DNA from: JBDNJM01 sp041687755
Lineage (GTDB): Bacteria; Planctomycetota; UBA1135; GCA-002686595
DNA: 31,722 bases
Direction of reading: 5' to 3'
Assembly (NCBI GenBank): GCA_041687755.1
Contig: JBDNJM010000131.1
Coordinates: 1 to 31,722 of the forward strand
The notes under the pieces were generated by a model. The model worked only from the letters and a program-made list of their open reading frames with translations. It ran no database searches and was not told the DNA's origin. The position numbers were made by a program, and so were the translations under genes. Positions 15,007 through 22,753 of the stretch are shown here, piece by piece (the stretch's first letter is position 1; each line of letters starts with the position of its first letter).

Positions 15007-15402
15007 TCACCCCACGATGTGGGCTTCGTAGGCCGCTGCGTCGAGCAGTTCCTCAGCGTCGAGGCTCATCGACTTGGGCTTGATGCGGATCATCCAGCCC
15101 TGGTTCCAGGGGTCGCTCGAGAGAATCTCGAGGTGGTTTTCGATCGCCCCGTTGGACTCGAGAATCTCACCGCCCACCGGGGCGTTCAGGTCGCTGACGG
15201 CTTTGACCGACTCGATTTCGCCGAAGGTCTCGCCGGCCTCGACCAGGCGGCCGCTGGCGGGCAGGTCGCAGTAGACCAGGTCGCCGATGTTGCCGCTGCA
15301 GAGCTCCTGCACGGCGTGATCGGTGATGCCCACGAGCATCGTGTCGCCGTCGGCCTTCACCCATTCGTGGGACTTCGTGTACTTGCGGTCGTCGGGGCGC
15401 AT
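15007..15402 (-). CDS. gcvH: Glycine cleavage system H protein
   Basis: This 131-residue lipoyl carrier shuttles the aminomethyl group between the P, T and L proteins. It has the family start YTKSHEWV, the lipoyl-lysine site GEIESVKAVSDL with Lys67, and the conserved tail NQGWMIRIKP. Length is normal for H proteins. ATG at 15402 gives the usual N terminus a few residues before YTKSHEW; an upstream in-frame start lacks family similarity. It follows gcvT on the same strand after a 201-nt gap and precedes the LipM-like gene, which could lipoylate it. No P protein is in the window. Confidence 0.96.
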   Translation of the reverse strand: MRPDDRKYTKSHEWVKADGDTMLVGITDHAVQELCSGNIGDLVYCDLPASGRLVEAGETFGEIESVKAVSDLNAPVGGEILESNGAIENHLEILSSDPWNQGWMIRIKPKSMSLDAEELLDAAAYEAHIVG

Positions 15403-15440
15403 CGGATCTGAGGGGGAGGGGGTGGATTGAAGGGGAGAGG

Positions 15441-15470
15441 CGGTGCGGCCCGCGGAGGGGCGCCGCACCG
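15441..15470. terminator. Hairpin between gcvT and gcvH
   Basis: CGGTGCGGC (15441-15449) pairs with GCCGCACCG (15462-15470) in a 9-bp perfect stem with a 12-nt loop. It sits between gcvT and gcvH on the minus strand. It may attenuate or process the gcvT transcript, as no T-run is evident. Confidence 0.4.
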
Positions 15471-15603
15471 AAGAGGTGAGGAGGGCGGTTCAGGCCCTGT
15501 GAAGAACTGCCGTGCGGCGGTCTGGCGCCAGCTCTGTCAGGCGATGGGCTAAAAGGCCCCCGGGTGGCACTTCGTTGGGACAGCACGATTTCTTCATGGC
15601 CAC

Positions 15604-16698
15604 TCAGTCGCGTGTGCGCGAGAAGAACGGTAGCTCGCGAACTTCCGCGGGCTGGCGGCGTGAGCCGAAGTCGATCTCAAGTTCCTGGCCGGGAACGTCG
15701 AGGCCGACCTCTACATAGGCCGACGCGATCTTGGCGTCGAGGGTGGGGGAGACGCTGCCGGAGCAGACAAAGCCGATCTCGCGGTCACCCTCGTAGAGCT
15801 TGTGCCCCTGACGCGGAACGCGGGGCCCTGGCGTGGTGATGCCGATGAGGCGGCGCTTGGGATTGGCCTTGATGCGCTTTAGCGCGTCGTAGCCGATCGT
15901 CTCCACCTTGGACTTGTGCAGCGAGACGCCGAAGTTCAGGCCGGCCTCGATCGGGTTGAGCTCGTCGGATATCTCGTGGCCGTAGAGGGGCATGCCTGCC
16001 TCCAGTCGTAGCGTGTCGCGCGCGGCGAGGCCGATCGGGCCGATGCCGAACTCGGCGCCGGCCTCCAGGAGGGCATCCCAAAGATCCACGGCGCGGTCCT
16101 GGGGCAGGTACAGCTCGAAGCCGTCCTCCCCGGTGTAGCCCGTGCGGCTGATGCGGACGTCCGGGACGCCGTTCACGGTGCCGTAGGTGAAGCGGTAGTA
16201 GCCGAGGTCGGCCAGCGGCGTATCCGTGAGCTTCTGGAGCGTGGCCTCGGACTTTTGACCCTGCAGGGCGAGCATCGCCTGGTCGTCGGTCAAGTCGCGG
16301 ATCTCGGCGTCGAAGCCGGCGCCGTGCTGGTGCATCCAGGCCAGGTCGCGCTCGCGGTTCGAGGCGTTGACGACGACGAACACCTCTTCGGCGCTGCGGT
16401 AGACCAGAACGTCGTCGATGGGGTTGCCGTTCTCGCGGCACAGCAGGCCGTAGCGGATCGCGTTCTCGGGGATCTTGGCGACGCGGTTCGTCGCGATGCG
16501 GTCCACAAGTTCGACGCGCTCCGGACCGACCACGGAGACGCGGCCCATGTGCCCCAGGTCGAACAGGCCGACGCTTTCGCGCACGCGAGCGACCTCCTCG
16601 AGGATGGGGCCGTACTGCAGGGGCATGTCCCAGCCGCCGAAGTCGATGCACTTAGCCCCGGCGGCGAGGTGGCGTTCGTGGAGGACTGTGGTACGCAT
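15604..16698 (-). CDS. gcvT: Aminomethyltransferase (glycine cleavage T protein)
   Basis: This 364-residue T protein transfers the methylene group from the aminomethyl-lipoyl H protein to tetrahydrofolate. Matching segments are FGGWDMPLQYG near the N terminus, VGLFDLGHMGR, the IDDVLVYR region with the catalytic Asp, VNASNRERDLAW, SRTGYTGEDGFELYL, ARDTLRLEAGMPLYGHEI, and a C-terminal beta-barrel with GSVSPTLDAKIASAYV. ATG at 16698 matches the family start. It is the first gene of the minus-strand group gcvT-gcvH-lipM-like. I looked for a glycine riboswitch in the upstream 569 nt and did not see its conserved core. Confidence 0.95.
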   Translation of the reverse strand: MRTTVLHERHLAAGAKCIDFGGWDMPLQYGPILEEVARVRESVGLFDLGHMGRVSVVGPERVELVDRIATNRVAKIPENAIRYGLLCRENGNPIDDVLVYRSAEEVFVVVNASNRERDLAWMHQHGAGFDAEIRDLTDDQAMLALQGQKSEATLQKLTDTPLADLGYYRFTYGTVNGVPDVRISRTGYTGEDGFELYLPQDRAVDLWDALLEAGAEFGIGPIGLAARDTLRLEAGMPLYGHEISDELNPIEAGLNFGVSLHKSKVETIGYDALKRIKANPKRRLIGITTPGPRVPRQGHKLYEGDREIGFVCSGSVSPTLDAKIASAYVEVGLDVPGQELEIDFGSRRQPAEVRELPFFSRTRD

Positions 16699-17267
16699 GG
16701 GATTGGAGAGGCGGGGCGCGATGGGGGGTGGGATCCGCCGCGCGGGCCGTCGGGGCGGCCGCCGTCCGCGGCTCGAGGAGGGCCCACAGGGGCGAGCATG
16801 CTACGGCAGGTGAGGCAGGGCTCCAAGCTCCCCAGGGGGCGCGATCGGAGCGGGCGACGGCGGCCTGCCCGCGAAACGCCCGCGGGGGCGGGCTGCTGCG
16901 GACCCGAGGGCCCGTTTCCGCGCCGGCCGATCGTGGCCGAGGCCGTGCCTTGCCCGGGTCGGAGCCGGCCGCCGGGGCGGCTGGGTGCTGCACGGTCGTG
17001 CGAGGGGGCGACCCGCTGCCACCCTTCGAGCGCTGACGAAGGGAAGAGTTTTCCAGTCGAGGGCCGCGGTCCGGACGGCTGCGCAGGCGTCGGATCGCCG
17101 CCAGGTGGACTCGGGAGGACCCTGTCTCGGTCGCGGTTTATCAACGAGTTCCTTCCCTGCCTATCGCTTCAGTCCTTGCCGCCGCGGGGTCGAAGACACG
17201 CCCAGGTTCGAGAACTCCGCCACTCCCCAAGTACCGCTCCCCGCCGTGTGCGGAGTGCTGTTCAGCA
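16699..17267. other. Divergent intergenic region between gcvT and the GTPase cluster
   Basis: This gap must hold the promoters of both directions. I see no convincing gene, no tRNA and no glycine riboswitch core. It is GC-rich, with several short GC hairpins (for example around 16860-16900). The only notable site is GGAG at 17252-17255, a possible ribosome binding site 12 nt before the next gene's GTG. Confidence 0.6.
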
Positions 17268-18356
17268 GTGGCGTGCTCGATCCAACACTTTCTACCGCCA
17301 GTGAGCACCACCCAAGTCGTCAGCGCGATCCGCGGCCCCCAAAGCCGGTCGTTCACGTCCATCGAGTTCTTCGGGGGACGGGTAGATGACTGTGCGGGTC
17401 TGGGCGAATCGATCGTCGCGCGCTACTTCGACACGCTGCTCGACGAACTGACCGAGAGGAGCCACGCGGACCTGCTGGAGGCGCTGTGCCTGCTCTGCCT
17501 GGGGCAGCCGGACGAGGCTCGAGCGCGACAGATCGATGTCGTCGAGCTGCTCTTGCGCACCGCCGGCACGCTCGAGCGTGGGCACGAGGTCGGACGGGCG
17601 CACGCGCTGCTCTCGGTGGGCTGGCAACGAATGGATCAGCCGGCCGCCCTGCTGCGCGCGATGGAGCACTTCCGGGTGCGGCAGCGTCGCCAGACGCGGC
17701 ACATCGCCGACCTGCTGGCCAAGGCGGACCTGCTCTGGAAGCGCTCCGAGATCAAGCGCGCCGAGGAAGCCTTCGCCGAGGTCCTGGAGATCGACCCGCG
17801 GCACGAGATGGCCCTCGGCATGGTGCGCTCGATCCGCGCCAGGCGCTCCGAGGCCCGCCGGGTGTGGCGCCAGCGCTTCGGCCTCCTGGTCGGCGCTGGA
17901 GCCGCAGCGCTCGTGATCAGCCTGGCGCTCTCCTACGAGGGCAAGGCGCGCGATGCCTACCGCGCGCTACCCGCCGCGAATCCTGACCAACTGCTGAGCG
18001 TCACGGAACGCCTTGGCTCGCTGGAGACCTTCATGGAGCGCTACCCGGTGTGGATCGGGAGCTTTCAGGCGGTCGAAGAGCGCGCGCAACTGCGTGTGCA
18101 AGAGCGCTTGCTCGAACGCCGCCAGGTCGCCGAGGCCGAGCGCCACTCCCGCCAATCCACCTCTCGACTGCGGGAAGCCGAATTCGCCTACCGCGATGGA
18201 CGCCGCCTGGTCGAGATCCACGAACTTGAGGCCGCGGCCGAGCAATTCCGGATAGCCCTGGAAATGGGCTCGGACGAATGGACGCGCAGTGAGCGCGCCC
18301 GCGCGGACCTCGAAGCGATCGAAGCCCTCCTCCAGAACGAGGACCCCCAACAATGA
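17268..18356 (+). CDS. TPR-containing membrane protein, first gene of the GTPase cluster
   Basis: This 362-residue protein was not recognised as a named family. Residues 147-182 form a TPR-like helix pair (AKADLLWKRSEIKRAEEAFA, EVLEIDPRHEMALG). Residues 203-222 are one transmembrane helix after a strongly basic segment, and the C-terminal 130 residues are helical with a second repeat-like region near the end (EAEFAYRDGRRLVEIHELEA). By the positive-inside rule the TPR half is cytosolic and the C-terminal part is periplasmic. The GTG at 17268 has a GGAG 12 nt upstream; GTG at 17301 is an alternative start. The stop overlaps the next gene by 4 nt (ATGA, 18353-18356), so it is presumably co-translated with the downstream Roadblock/GTPase genes. 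It may be a scaffold or receptor for them; function inferred. Confidence 0.72.
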   Translation: MACSIQHFLPPVSTTQVVSAIRGPQSRSFTSIEFFGGRVDDCAGLGESIVARYFDTLLDELTERSHADLLEALCLLCLGQPDEARARQIDVVELLLRTAGTLERGHEVGRAHALLSVGWQRMDQPAALLRAMEHFRVRQRRQTRHIADLLAKADLLWKRSEIKRAEEAFAEVLEIDPRHEMALGMVRSIRARRSEARRVWRQRFGLLVGAGAAALVISLALSYEGKARDAYRALPAANPDQLLSVTERLGSLETFMERYPVWIGSFQAVEERAQLRVQERLLERRQVAEAERHSRQSTSRLREAEFAYRDGRRLVEIHELEAAAEQFRIALEMGSDEWTRSERARADLEAIEALLQNEDPQQ

Positions 18357-19435
18357 TCCGCAAGTTTTTCTCGCGCAGTAGGCTGCGTAAGGCGCGCAAG
18401 CGCGTGTCCAACGAGCCGAGCCCGAGCAACTACGCCGCCCTGGCCGCCGAGTGCGTGCTGCGTTCCGAGATGAACGAAGCCGCGAGCGTCTGCGAAGAGG
18501 GACTCCGGTCCTTTCCCGGCAGCGCCGAGCTCGCTCGCGTGGCCGGCCGCATCCGTCGCCAGATGCAGGAGAGCCGCCTCGCAGGTCTGCGCCATGAGAT
18601 CGCCGAGGCTCCGCGCCCGGCACTCTGGCGCGAGTACTGCGACCTGATGCTCGGATCCGGTCAGATCGGCCGGGCCGAAGCGGCCTCGCGGGACTGGTTG
18701 GGCGAGGGCCGCGACCCCGAGGCCCAGCTGATGCTGGCGCGGGTCATGGCGGAGCGCCTGATCGCGGACCGCGGCCGGGAGATCGGCCAGCTGGCGTTCG
18801 AGGCCCTCGACTCGGCTGAGGCCGCCCTGCCGCGCGACGCCCGACCGCTCAAGCTGCGACTGCGGCTGAGCTACCTGATCGGAGCCTGGGACGAGGCCAA
18901 GAAGGCCGTCTCCATGCTGCTCGACCTGATGCCCGGAGAGCCGTCCCTCGAGGCGCGCTTCCGGATGCTGGAGAACCAGTCCTGCGAGGGCTCGCCGGAC
19001 GTGGACCAGGCGCTGCGCACCGTGGAGCGCACCGGCGAACTGTACGAAGACGTCGACAGCACGCAGGAGTCCAGCGTCGGCCCGACCATCGACGTGCGCG
19101 GTCTGCTGCGCCAGATGGCCACCGAGAAGGGCGTGCGCGCGGCGGTCTACATGCGCGGTGCCACGGCCCTGATCCAAGGTCCGAAGGGCGGCACGGCGGA
19201 GCGCACTGCGCGCGTCCTGCGCGCCGTGATGCACAGCTCCCGCACCGGCGGCCGACGCCTCGGGCTCGGTCAACTGCAGGAGCTACGCCTGGAAGGAGAC
19301 TTCGGTCACCTGCGGTTGCTCGCCGGTGAGCGCGACGCCGCCGCCCTCTGGACGGAAACCGCCCTCGCGGGCAAGCGCCTGGCAGGGCTCGTCGACTTGG
19401 TCGGCACCAATGCCGACACGGAGCAAGCAGCATGA
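18353..19435 (+). CDS. TPR-like protein with C-terminal Roadblock/LC7 domain
   Basis: This 360-residue protein begins with a very basic segment. Residues about 25-215 are helical repeats of TPR type (alternating A/L/Y helices such as AALAAECVLRSEMNEAASVC, AQLMLARVM and LRLSYLIGAWDEAKKAVSML). Residues about 250-355 match a Roadblock/LC7 fold: LLRQMATEKGVRAAVYMRGA, the extended strand ALIQGP, an alpha helix ERTARVLRAVMHSS, then strands ELRLEGDFGHLRLLAGERDA and LAGKRLAGLVDLVG. Roadblock proteins such as MglB regulate small GTPases, for example as GAPs. No signal peptide is seen. It overlaps its neighbours by ATGA at both ends (18353-18356 and 19432-19435), which suggests stoichiometric complex formation with the adjacent LC7 protein and GTPase. 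The LC7 assignment is by pattern only. Confidence 0.75.
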   Translation: MIRKFFSRSRLRKARKRVSNEPSPSNYAALAAECVLRSEMNEAASVCEEGLRSFPGSAELARVAGRIRRQMQESRLAGLRHEIAEAPRPALWREYCDLMLGSGQIGRAEAASRDWLGEGRDPEAQLMLARVMAERLIADRGREIGQLAFEALDSAEAALPRDARPLKLRLRLSYLIGAWDEAKKAVSMLLDLMPGEPSLEARFRMLENQSCEGSPDVDQALRTVERTGELYEDVDSTQESSVGPTIDVRGLLRQMATEKGVRAAVYMRGATALIQGPKGGTAERTARVLRAVMHSSRTGGRRLGLGQLQELRLEGDFGHLRLLAGERDAAALWTETALAGKRLAGLVDLVGTNADTEQAA

Positions 19436-19956
19436 TTGAGATCCTCGAACCCATCTCCAGCATTCCGGGCGTCCGGATGGCTGGGCTCGTGACCAAGGAC
19501 GGCGTGCCGATCGTCGCTCCCGGCAAGGCCTCTGAAGAGCTTGCGCCGACGAACGCCATGGTCGACATCGAAGCGATGTCGGCAATCGCGGTCCAGTACT
19601 TCGACGAGCTGTCGCGCCTGACCGGCGAGCTGACCTGGGATCGACCCAGTTCGGTCGTCGTGCGCGGCGCTCGGGGAACCTTGATGGTCCGCACGGTCCG
19701 CGGCGGCGTCCTCTTGGCGCTGCTGGACTCCGGTGTCGGGGCGGACCAGCTGCGTCTGCCGATGGACGGAGCCGCGATGCGCATCGCCCGCATGCTCAGC
19801 AGCATGGGCGGCAACCTCGCTCCGCTGCCCCAGCCCTCCGCGGCTCCGGCCGCACCCCTAAGTCAACCTCGAGCAGCCCTCCCTTCGGATGGCGCCGAGA
19901 CCGCAGAGACCAACGGCAGCGAGACTGCCCCCAACCCCCCCCAGGCCAGAGACTGA
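19432..19956 (+). CDS. Roadblock/LC7 domain protein
   Basis: This is a 174-residue protein. The first 125 residues follow the LC7 fold: IEILEPISSIPGVRMAGLVTKDGVPI, where the PGV..A.LV..DG.pI pattern is diagnostic, a helix DIEAMSAIAVQYFDELSRL, a strand SSVVVRGARGTLMVRTV, GGVLLALLDS, and a final helix LRLPMDGAAMRIARML. The last 50 residues are a Pro/Ala/Ser-rich disordered tail. It probably acts as a partner or GAP-like regulator of the GTPase that starts 2 nt downstream. The start ATG is within the stop of the upstream TPR/LC7 gene. It is a better LC7 match than the upstream protein and resembles MglB-family regulators. Confidence 0.82.
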   Translation: MIEILEPISSIPGVRMAGLVTKDGVPIVAPGKASEELAPTNAMVDIEAMSAIAVQYFDELSRLTGELTWDRPSSVVVRGARGTLMVRTVRGGVLLALLDSGVGADQLRLPMDGAAMRIARMLSSMGGNLAPLPQPSAAPAAPLSQPRAALPSDGAETAETNGSETAPNPPQARD

Positions 19957-19958
19957 CC

Positions 19959-21056
19959 ATGGTTCAGATCAACTTTGCCCAGAAGCAGATCAACGCCAAG
20001 ATCGTGTACTACGGTCCGGGCATGTCTGGCAAGACAACCAACCTAGAGGTTGTCCACCAGCGCGCGCCCTCGACCAATCGCGGTGACTTGACGAGCATCA
20101 GCACCGACGGCGATCGCACGCTGTTCTTCGATTACATGCCCCTCGATCTGGGAACGATCGCCGGCATGAAGACGTGCTTCCAGATGTACACGGTTCCCGG
20201 CCAGGTGTACTACAACTCGACGCGCAAGCTGGTGCTCCAGGGCGTGGACGGCGTGATCTTCATCGCGGACTCCGGTCCGGACTCGATGGACGCCAACATC
20301 GAGTCGCTGCGCAACCTCGAGGAGAACCTGAACGAGTACGGCAAGTCGCTCGCGACGCTGCCGCACATCATTCAGTTCAACAAGCGTGACCTCCCCGACG
20401 CCATGACGATGGAGGAGATGAACGAGGCCCTAAACCCGCACGACACGCCGGTCATCGAGGCTGTTGCGGCCACAGGTCAGGGTGTTTTCCCGACGCTGAA
20501 AGGCCTCGCGGCCCTGGTGCTGCGCAGCATCCAGGCTGAGTGCTCGGGTCAGCCGTCCGCGGCGAACCTGTCGCGCACCGGCTTCAACAAGCGACCCGCT
20601 GGGAAGGCCCCTGCGGCTTCGGCCGAGCAGCCGGCCGCGGCCCAGCCCGCTGGCAATGGGGGACTCGAACTCAAGGCTACCAGCTCCCAGCCGGCGGCGC
20701 CGCTGCCGGCCACGGCCCAGGCTGCGCCCTCGCCCGCGCCTCAGATGGCGGCCGCCGCGGCCGTTCCGCAGGCGGCATCGGCCGCAGCTCCCGCCCGACG
20801 TTCGGCGCCTGCCGCGCCGAGCGGTGCCGCGGGACGCCCCGGCGGTGGGGGACCTGCACGCTCTGGTGGAGCGGGCGGTCGTCCGCCCGGCTCCGGTGCT
20901 AGCGCAGGCGCCCAGCGCCGACCGAATCAGAACGCCACCCGCCCGAAGACGGGGCCGCCGACGAAGTCTGGCAACAACCTGAAGGTCGTCGGGATGATCG
21001 CAGCAGCTGCGGTGGTTGGAGCCGCCGTCTCCTTCGGTCTTCTCAAGTTTTTCTGA
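19959..21056 (+). CDS. MglA-type small GTPase with C-terminal membrane anchor
   Basis: This 365-residue protein begins with a 190-residue Ras-like GTPase of the bacterial MglA family. The P-loop is GPGMSGKT (19-26) and the switch region is DGDRTLFFD (50-58, with Arg53 and Thr54). G3 is TVPGQV (78-83, with Gln82), G4 is NKRD (141-144), and the G5-like region is AVAATGQGV. As I recall M. xanthus MglA, its Gly21, Arg53, Thr54 and Gln82 fall at these same positions. Residues 195-340 are a low-complexity Ala/Pro/Gly linker, and 342-363 form a single transmembrane helix ending LLKFF, as in tail-anchored proteins. MglA itself ends near residue 195 and is soluble, so this appears to be a membrane-tethered form. 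The gene begins 2 nt after the LC7 gene and is followed by another LC7 gene. It likely sets polarity or localisation of envelope machinery; exact role inferred. Confidence 0.93.
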   Translation: MVQINFAQKQINAKIVYYGPGMSGKTTNLEVVHQRAPSTNRGDLTSISTDGDRTLFFDYMPLDLGTIAGMKTCFQMYTVPGQVYYNSTRKLVLQGVDGVIFIADSGPDSMDANIESLRNLEENLNEYGKSLATLPHIIQFNKRDLPDAMTMEEMNEALNPHDTPVIEAVAATGQGVFPTLKGLAALVLRSIQAECSGQPSAANLSRTGFNKRPAGKAPAASAEQPAAAQPAGNGGLELKATSSQPAAPLPATAQAAPSPAPQMAAAAAVPQAASAAAPARRSAPAAPSGAAGRPGGGGPARSGGAGGRPPGSGASAGAQRRPNQNATRPKTGPPTKSGNNLKVVGMIAAAAVVGAAVSFGLLKFF

Positions 21057-21179
21057 GCGGACCCCCGCCAGCCAGATTCACTCCCCTCTCTCCCGCGCTG
21101 GGCTTCCGACGGAGCTCCAAGCAACCACTGAGCGGCGCGCCTGCCGGTATCGCCGCCACCTCAGAACAACGTCATCGTC

Positions 21180-21677
21180 ATGCAAGATTCAGACCTTCGC
21201 GCCAAGCGCCTTGTTTTCTACGAGGCGGACATGGAGCGCCTGCACACCGAACTGGATGCCTTCCTCGAGCTGTCCAAGGCGCGGTGCACGCTTCTCATCG
21301 ACCGGGATGGTCATCTTGTGACCCGTCGCGGCGAGGCCTTCAACACCGCCGAGGACACGATCTCGGCGCTTGTGGCCGGCTCGTTCGCCGCAACCAGCGA
21401 GATCGCCCGACTGTTGGGTGAGAGCGAGTTCAGCGTCATGTTCCACCAGGGCCAGCGCGACAGCATCCAGCTTCAGCTGGTAGGCGGTCGCACCCTGATG
21501 GCTGTGCTCTTCGACGAGCGCACCAACCTGGGGCTCGTGCGCTTCTACGCCCAGGAGACCTCGAGTCGCCTGGAGGCGATCTTCAACGAGATTCTCGCGG
21601 AAGAGCGGACCGTGACGCTGGAGGCCGGCTTCAGCTCCGAAGGCAACGCCGCGCTCGACGAGATGCTCGGCGGCTGA
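21180..21677 (+). CDS. Roadblock/LC7 protein, MglB-like
   Basis: This 165-residue protein has the LC7 pattern: helix KRLVFYEADMERLHTELDAFL, strand CTLLIDRDGHLVTRRGEA, a helix SALVAGSFAATSEIARLLG, strands FSVMFHQGQRDSIQLQLVGGRTLMAVLFDER and LGLVRFYAQETS, and an extra C-terminal helix SRLEAIFNEILAEER followed by an acidic tail. Such proteins dimerise and act on MglA-type GTPases; M. xanthus MglB is a GAP for MglA. The ATG at 21180 is 123 nt after the GTPase stop, with no clear Shine-Dalgarno. It is the last gene of the cluster, followed by 558 nt with hairpins. The distinct helical C terminus separates it from the LC7 protein at 19432. Confidence 0.82.
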   Translation: MQDSDLRAKRLVFYEADMERLHTELDAFLELSKARCTLLIDRDGHLVTRRGEAFNTAEDTISALVAGSFAATSEIARLLGESEFSVMFHQGQRDSIQLQLVGGRTLMAVLFDERTNLGLVRFYAQETSSRLEAIFNEILAEERTVTLEAGFSSEGNAALDEMLGG

Positions 21678-22236
21678 GAGGCTGTGAATCCCTGGCGCTT
21701 ACCGAGCGAGATGCCATCCGGTGCCCGTGCCCCAGCGCCCGACCGCAGCGTCCGCGGGGGCGTCTCTGGGCACAACGCTGGAGCGGGGGCTGCTCTGAGC
21801 CGCCGTCGCACGCCTGCCCGTCACTCACTCCGAGCCCGTTCGCGGTAGATGGGAGTGCCACTGCAAGGTCTCGTCGGCCGCTTCGCAGCCTGACCCGAGC
21901 GACTCGAACACCGGGCCCTCTCTGCCCGGCCCGAGAACCCGAGAGCGACCCCGATCGCGGTGCCATGAGCACCGCGGCGGGGTCGCTCTCGTGGGGGGGG
22001 GCGCGGCCGATCGTGGACCGGATCGGTGAGCGAAACTCGCGCGTCGCGGCCACGCCGGATCGGGGTCTTCGAGTCCAGGCTCGAGGGTCACGAGTTCCCC
22101 CGGAACGAGACGCTCGCAAAAAAGAAGCAAAAGTCGGGAAAGTCATCGGCGTGCCCCGCCGATTGTCCCTGTGATGTCGTGGGCTAGGCGTTCCGAAGAC
22201 GTCTGCTCAATCCCCCTGAGTCCTAGGAGACTCACC
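21678..22236. other. Intergenic region with strong hairpin downstream of the GTPase cluster
   Basis: No gene is recognised. A near-perfect hairpin joins 21941-21963 to 21969-21990 (GAGAGCGACCCC ... GGGGTCGCTCTC) with a 5-nt loop and a 2-3-nt internal mismatch, which would be a strong stop for the cluster's transcript although no T-run follows. CCGGGC/GCCCGG (around 21911-21929) is a smaller hairpin. From 22110 on the sequence is A-rich and then approaches the next gene's ribosome binding site. Confidence 0.55.
22225..22230 (+). promoter_or_regulatory. Ribosome binding site of the KKRAT protein
   Basis: AGGAGA lies 6 nt upstream of ATG 22237. It is one of the few canonical Shine-Dalgarno sites in the window and suggests strong translation of the basic repeat protein. 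Confidence 0.7.
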
Positions 22237-22578
22237 ATGGCCAAGAAAAAAGCCCGCAAGAAGGTCGCCAAGCGCACCACGAAGAAGCGCACGACCAAGA
22301 AACGCGCAACGAAGAAACGCGCTACTAAGAAGCGTGCAACCAAGAAGCGCGCGACGAAGAAGAAGGTGACCAAGAAGCGTGCGACCAAGAAGCGTGCGAC
22401 CAAGAAGCGTGCGACCAAGAAGAAGGCCACCAAGAAGCGCGCGACCAAAAAGCGCGCCACCAAGAAGCGCGCCACCAAGAAGCGCGCCACCAAGAAGCGC
22501 GCGACCAAGAAGCGCGCGACCAAGAAGCGCGCGACCAAGAAGCGCGCGACCAAGAAGCGCACCACCAAGCGCCGCTAG
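22237..22578 (+). CDS. Lys/Arg-rich KKRAT-repeat protein, histone H1-like
   Basis: This 113-residue protein is almost entirely a pentapeptide repeat. After MAKKKARKKVAKRTT come 19 units of KK(R/K)(A/T/V)T, mostly KKRAT, and a final KRR. It has no acidic residues and an extreme positive charge. Such Lys-rich, Ala/Thr-interrupted proteins resemble the basic tails of histone H1 and bacterial H1-like proteins such as chlamydial Hc1/Hc2, so it may bind and compact DNA or RNA. The repeats are a 15-nt tandem array; in 22441-22560 the units are nearly identical at DNA level, with changes mainly at synonymous positions. Length may therefore vary between strains by slippage. ATG at 22237 is fixed by the AGGAGA. 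A terminator follows at 22709. The opposite-strand reading frame is an artefact of the repeat. Family assignment rests on composition only. Confidence 0.75.
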   Translation: MAKKKARKKVAKRTTKKRTTKKRATKKRATKKRATKKRATKKKVTKKRATKKRATKKRATKKKATKKRATKKRATKKRATKKRATKKRATKKRATKKRATKKRATKKRTTKRR

Positions 22579-22708
22579 GTCTCTGAGGGTCTAGGGGAGG
22601 AAGAGCGCCCGGGCGCTTCGACTCCTTCAGGCCCGCGATCGTCTCGGCGGCGCGCTGGCGCCGCCCCGGCTGGCAGCCTCCGCTCCACCGCCGGGGGATC
22701 GCGCCATC

Positions 22709-22753
22709 GACCGGCCCCGTCGCTCTGCGGAGCGGCGGGGTCGGTCTCGTTTT
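22709..22753 (+). terminator. Intrinsic terminator after the KKRAT protein
   Basis: GACCGGCCCCGTCGCTC (22709-22725) pairs with GAGCGGCGGGGTCGGTC (22730-22746), about 17 bp with two wobble pairs and a short loop. TCGTTTT follows at 22747-22753. This is the most typical intrinsic terminator in the window. The remaining gap to metG (22754-23001) has no recognised feature. Confidence 0.8.

Noticed and set aside
16699..17267. Glycine riboswitch upstream of gcvT
   Set aside because: I looked for the conserved core of the glycine aptamer on the minus strand and did not find it. A covariance search (Infernal, RF00504) would be decisive.
22143..22568. Long minus-strand frame encoding a (FLVAR)n repeat opposite the KKRAT gene
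   Set aside because: It is the exact antisense of the plus-strand KKRAT tandem repeat, which has a good ribosome site and a terminator. Any 15-nt array gives such an open frame on both strands.
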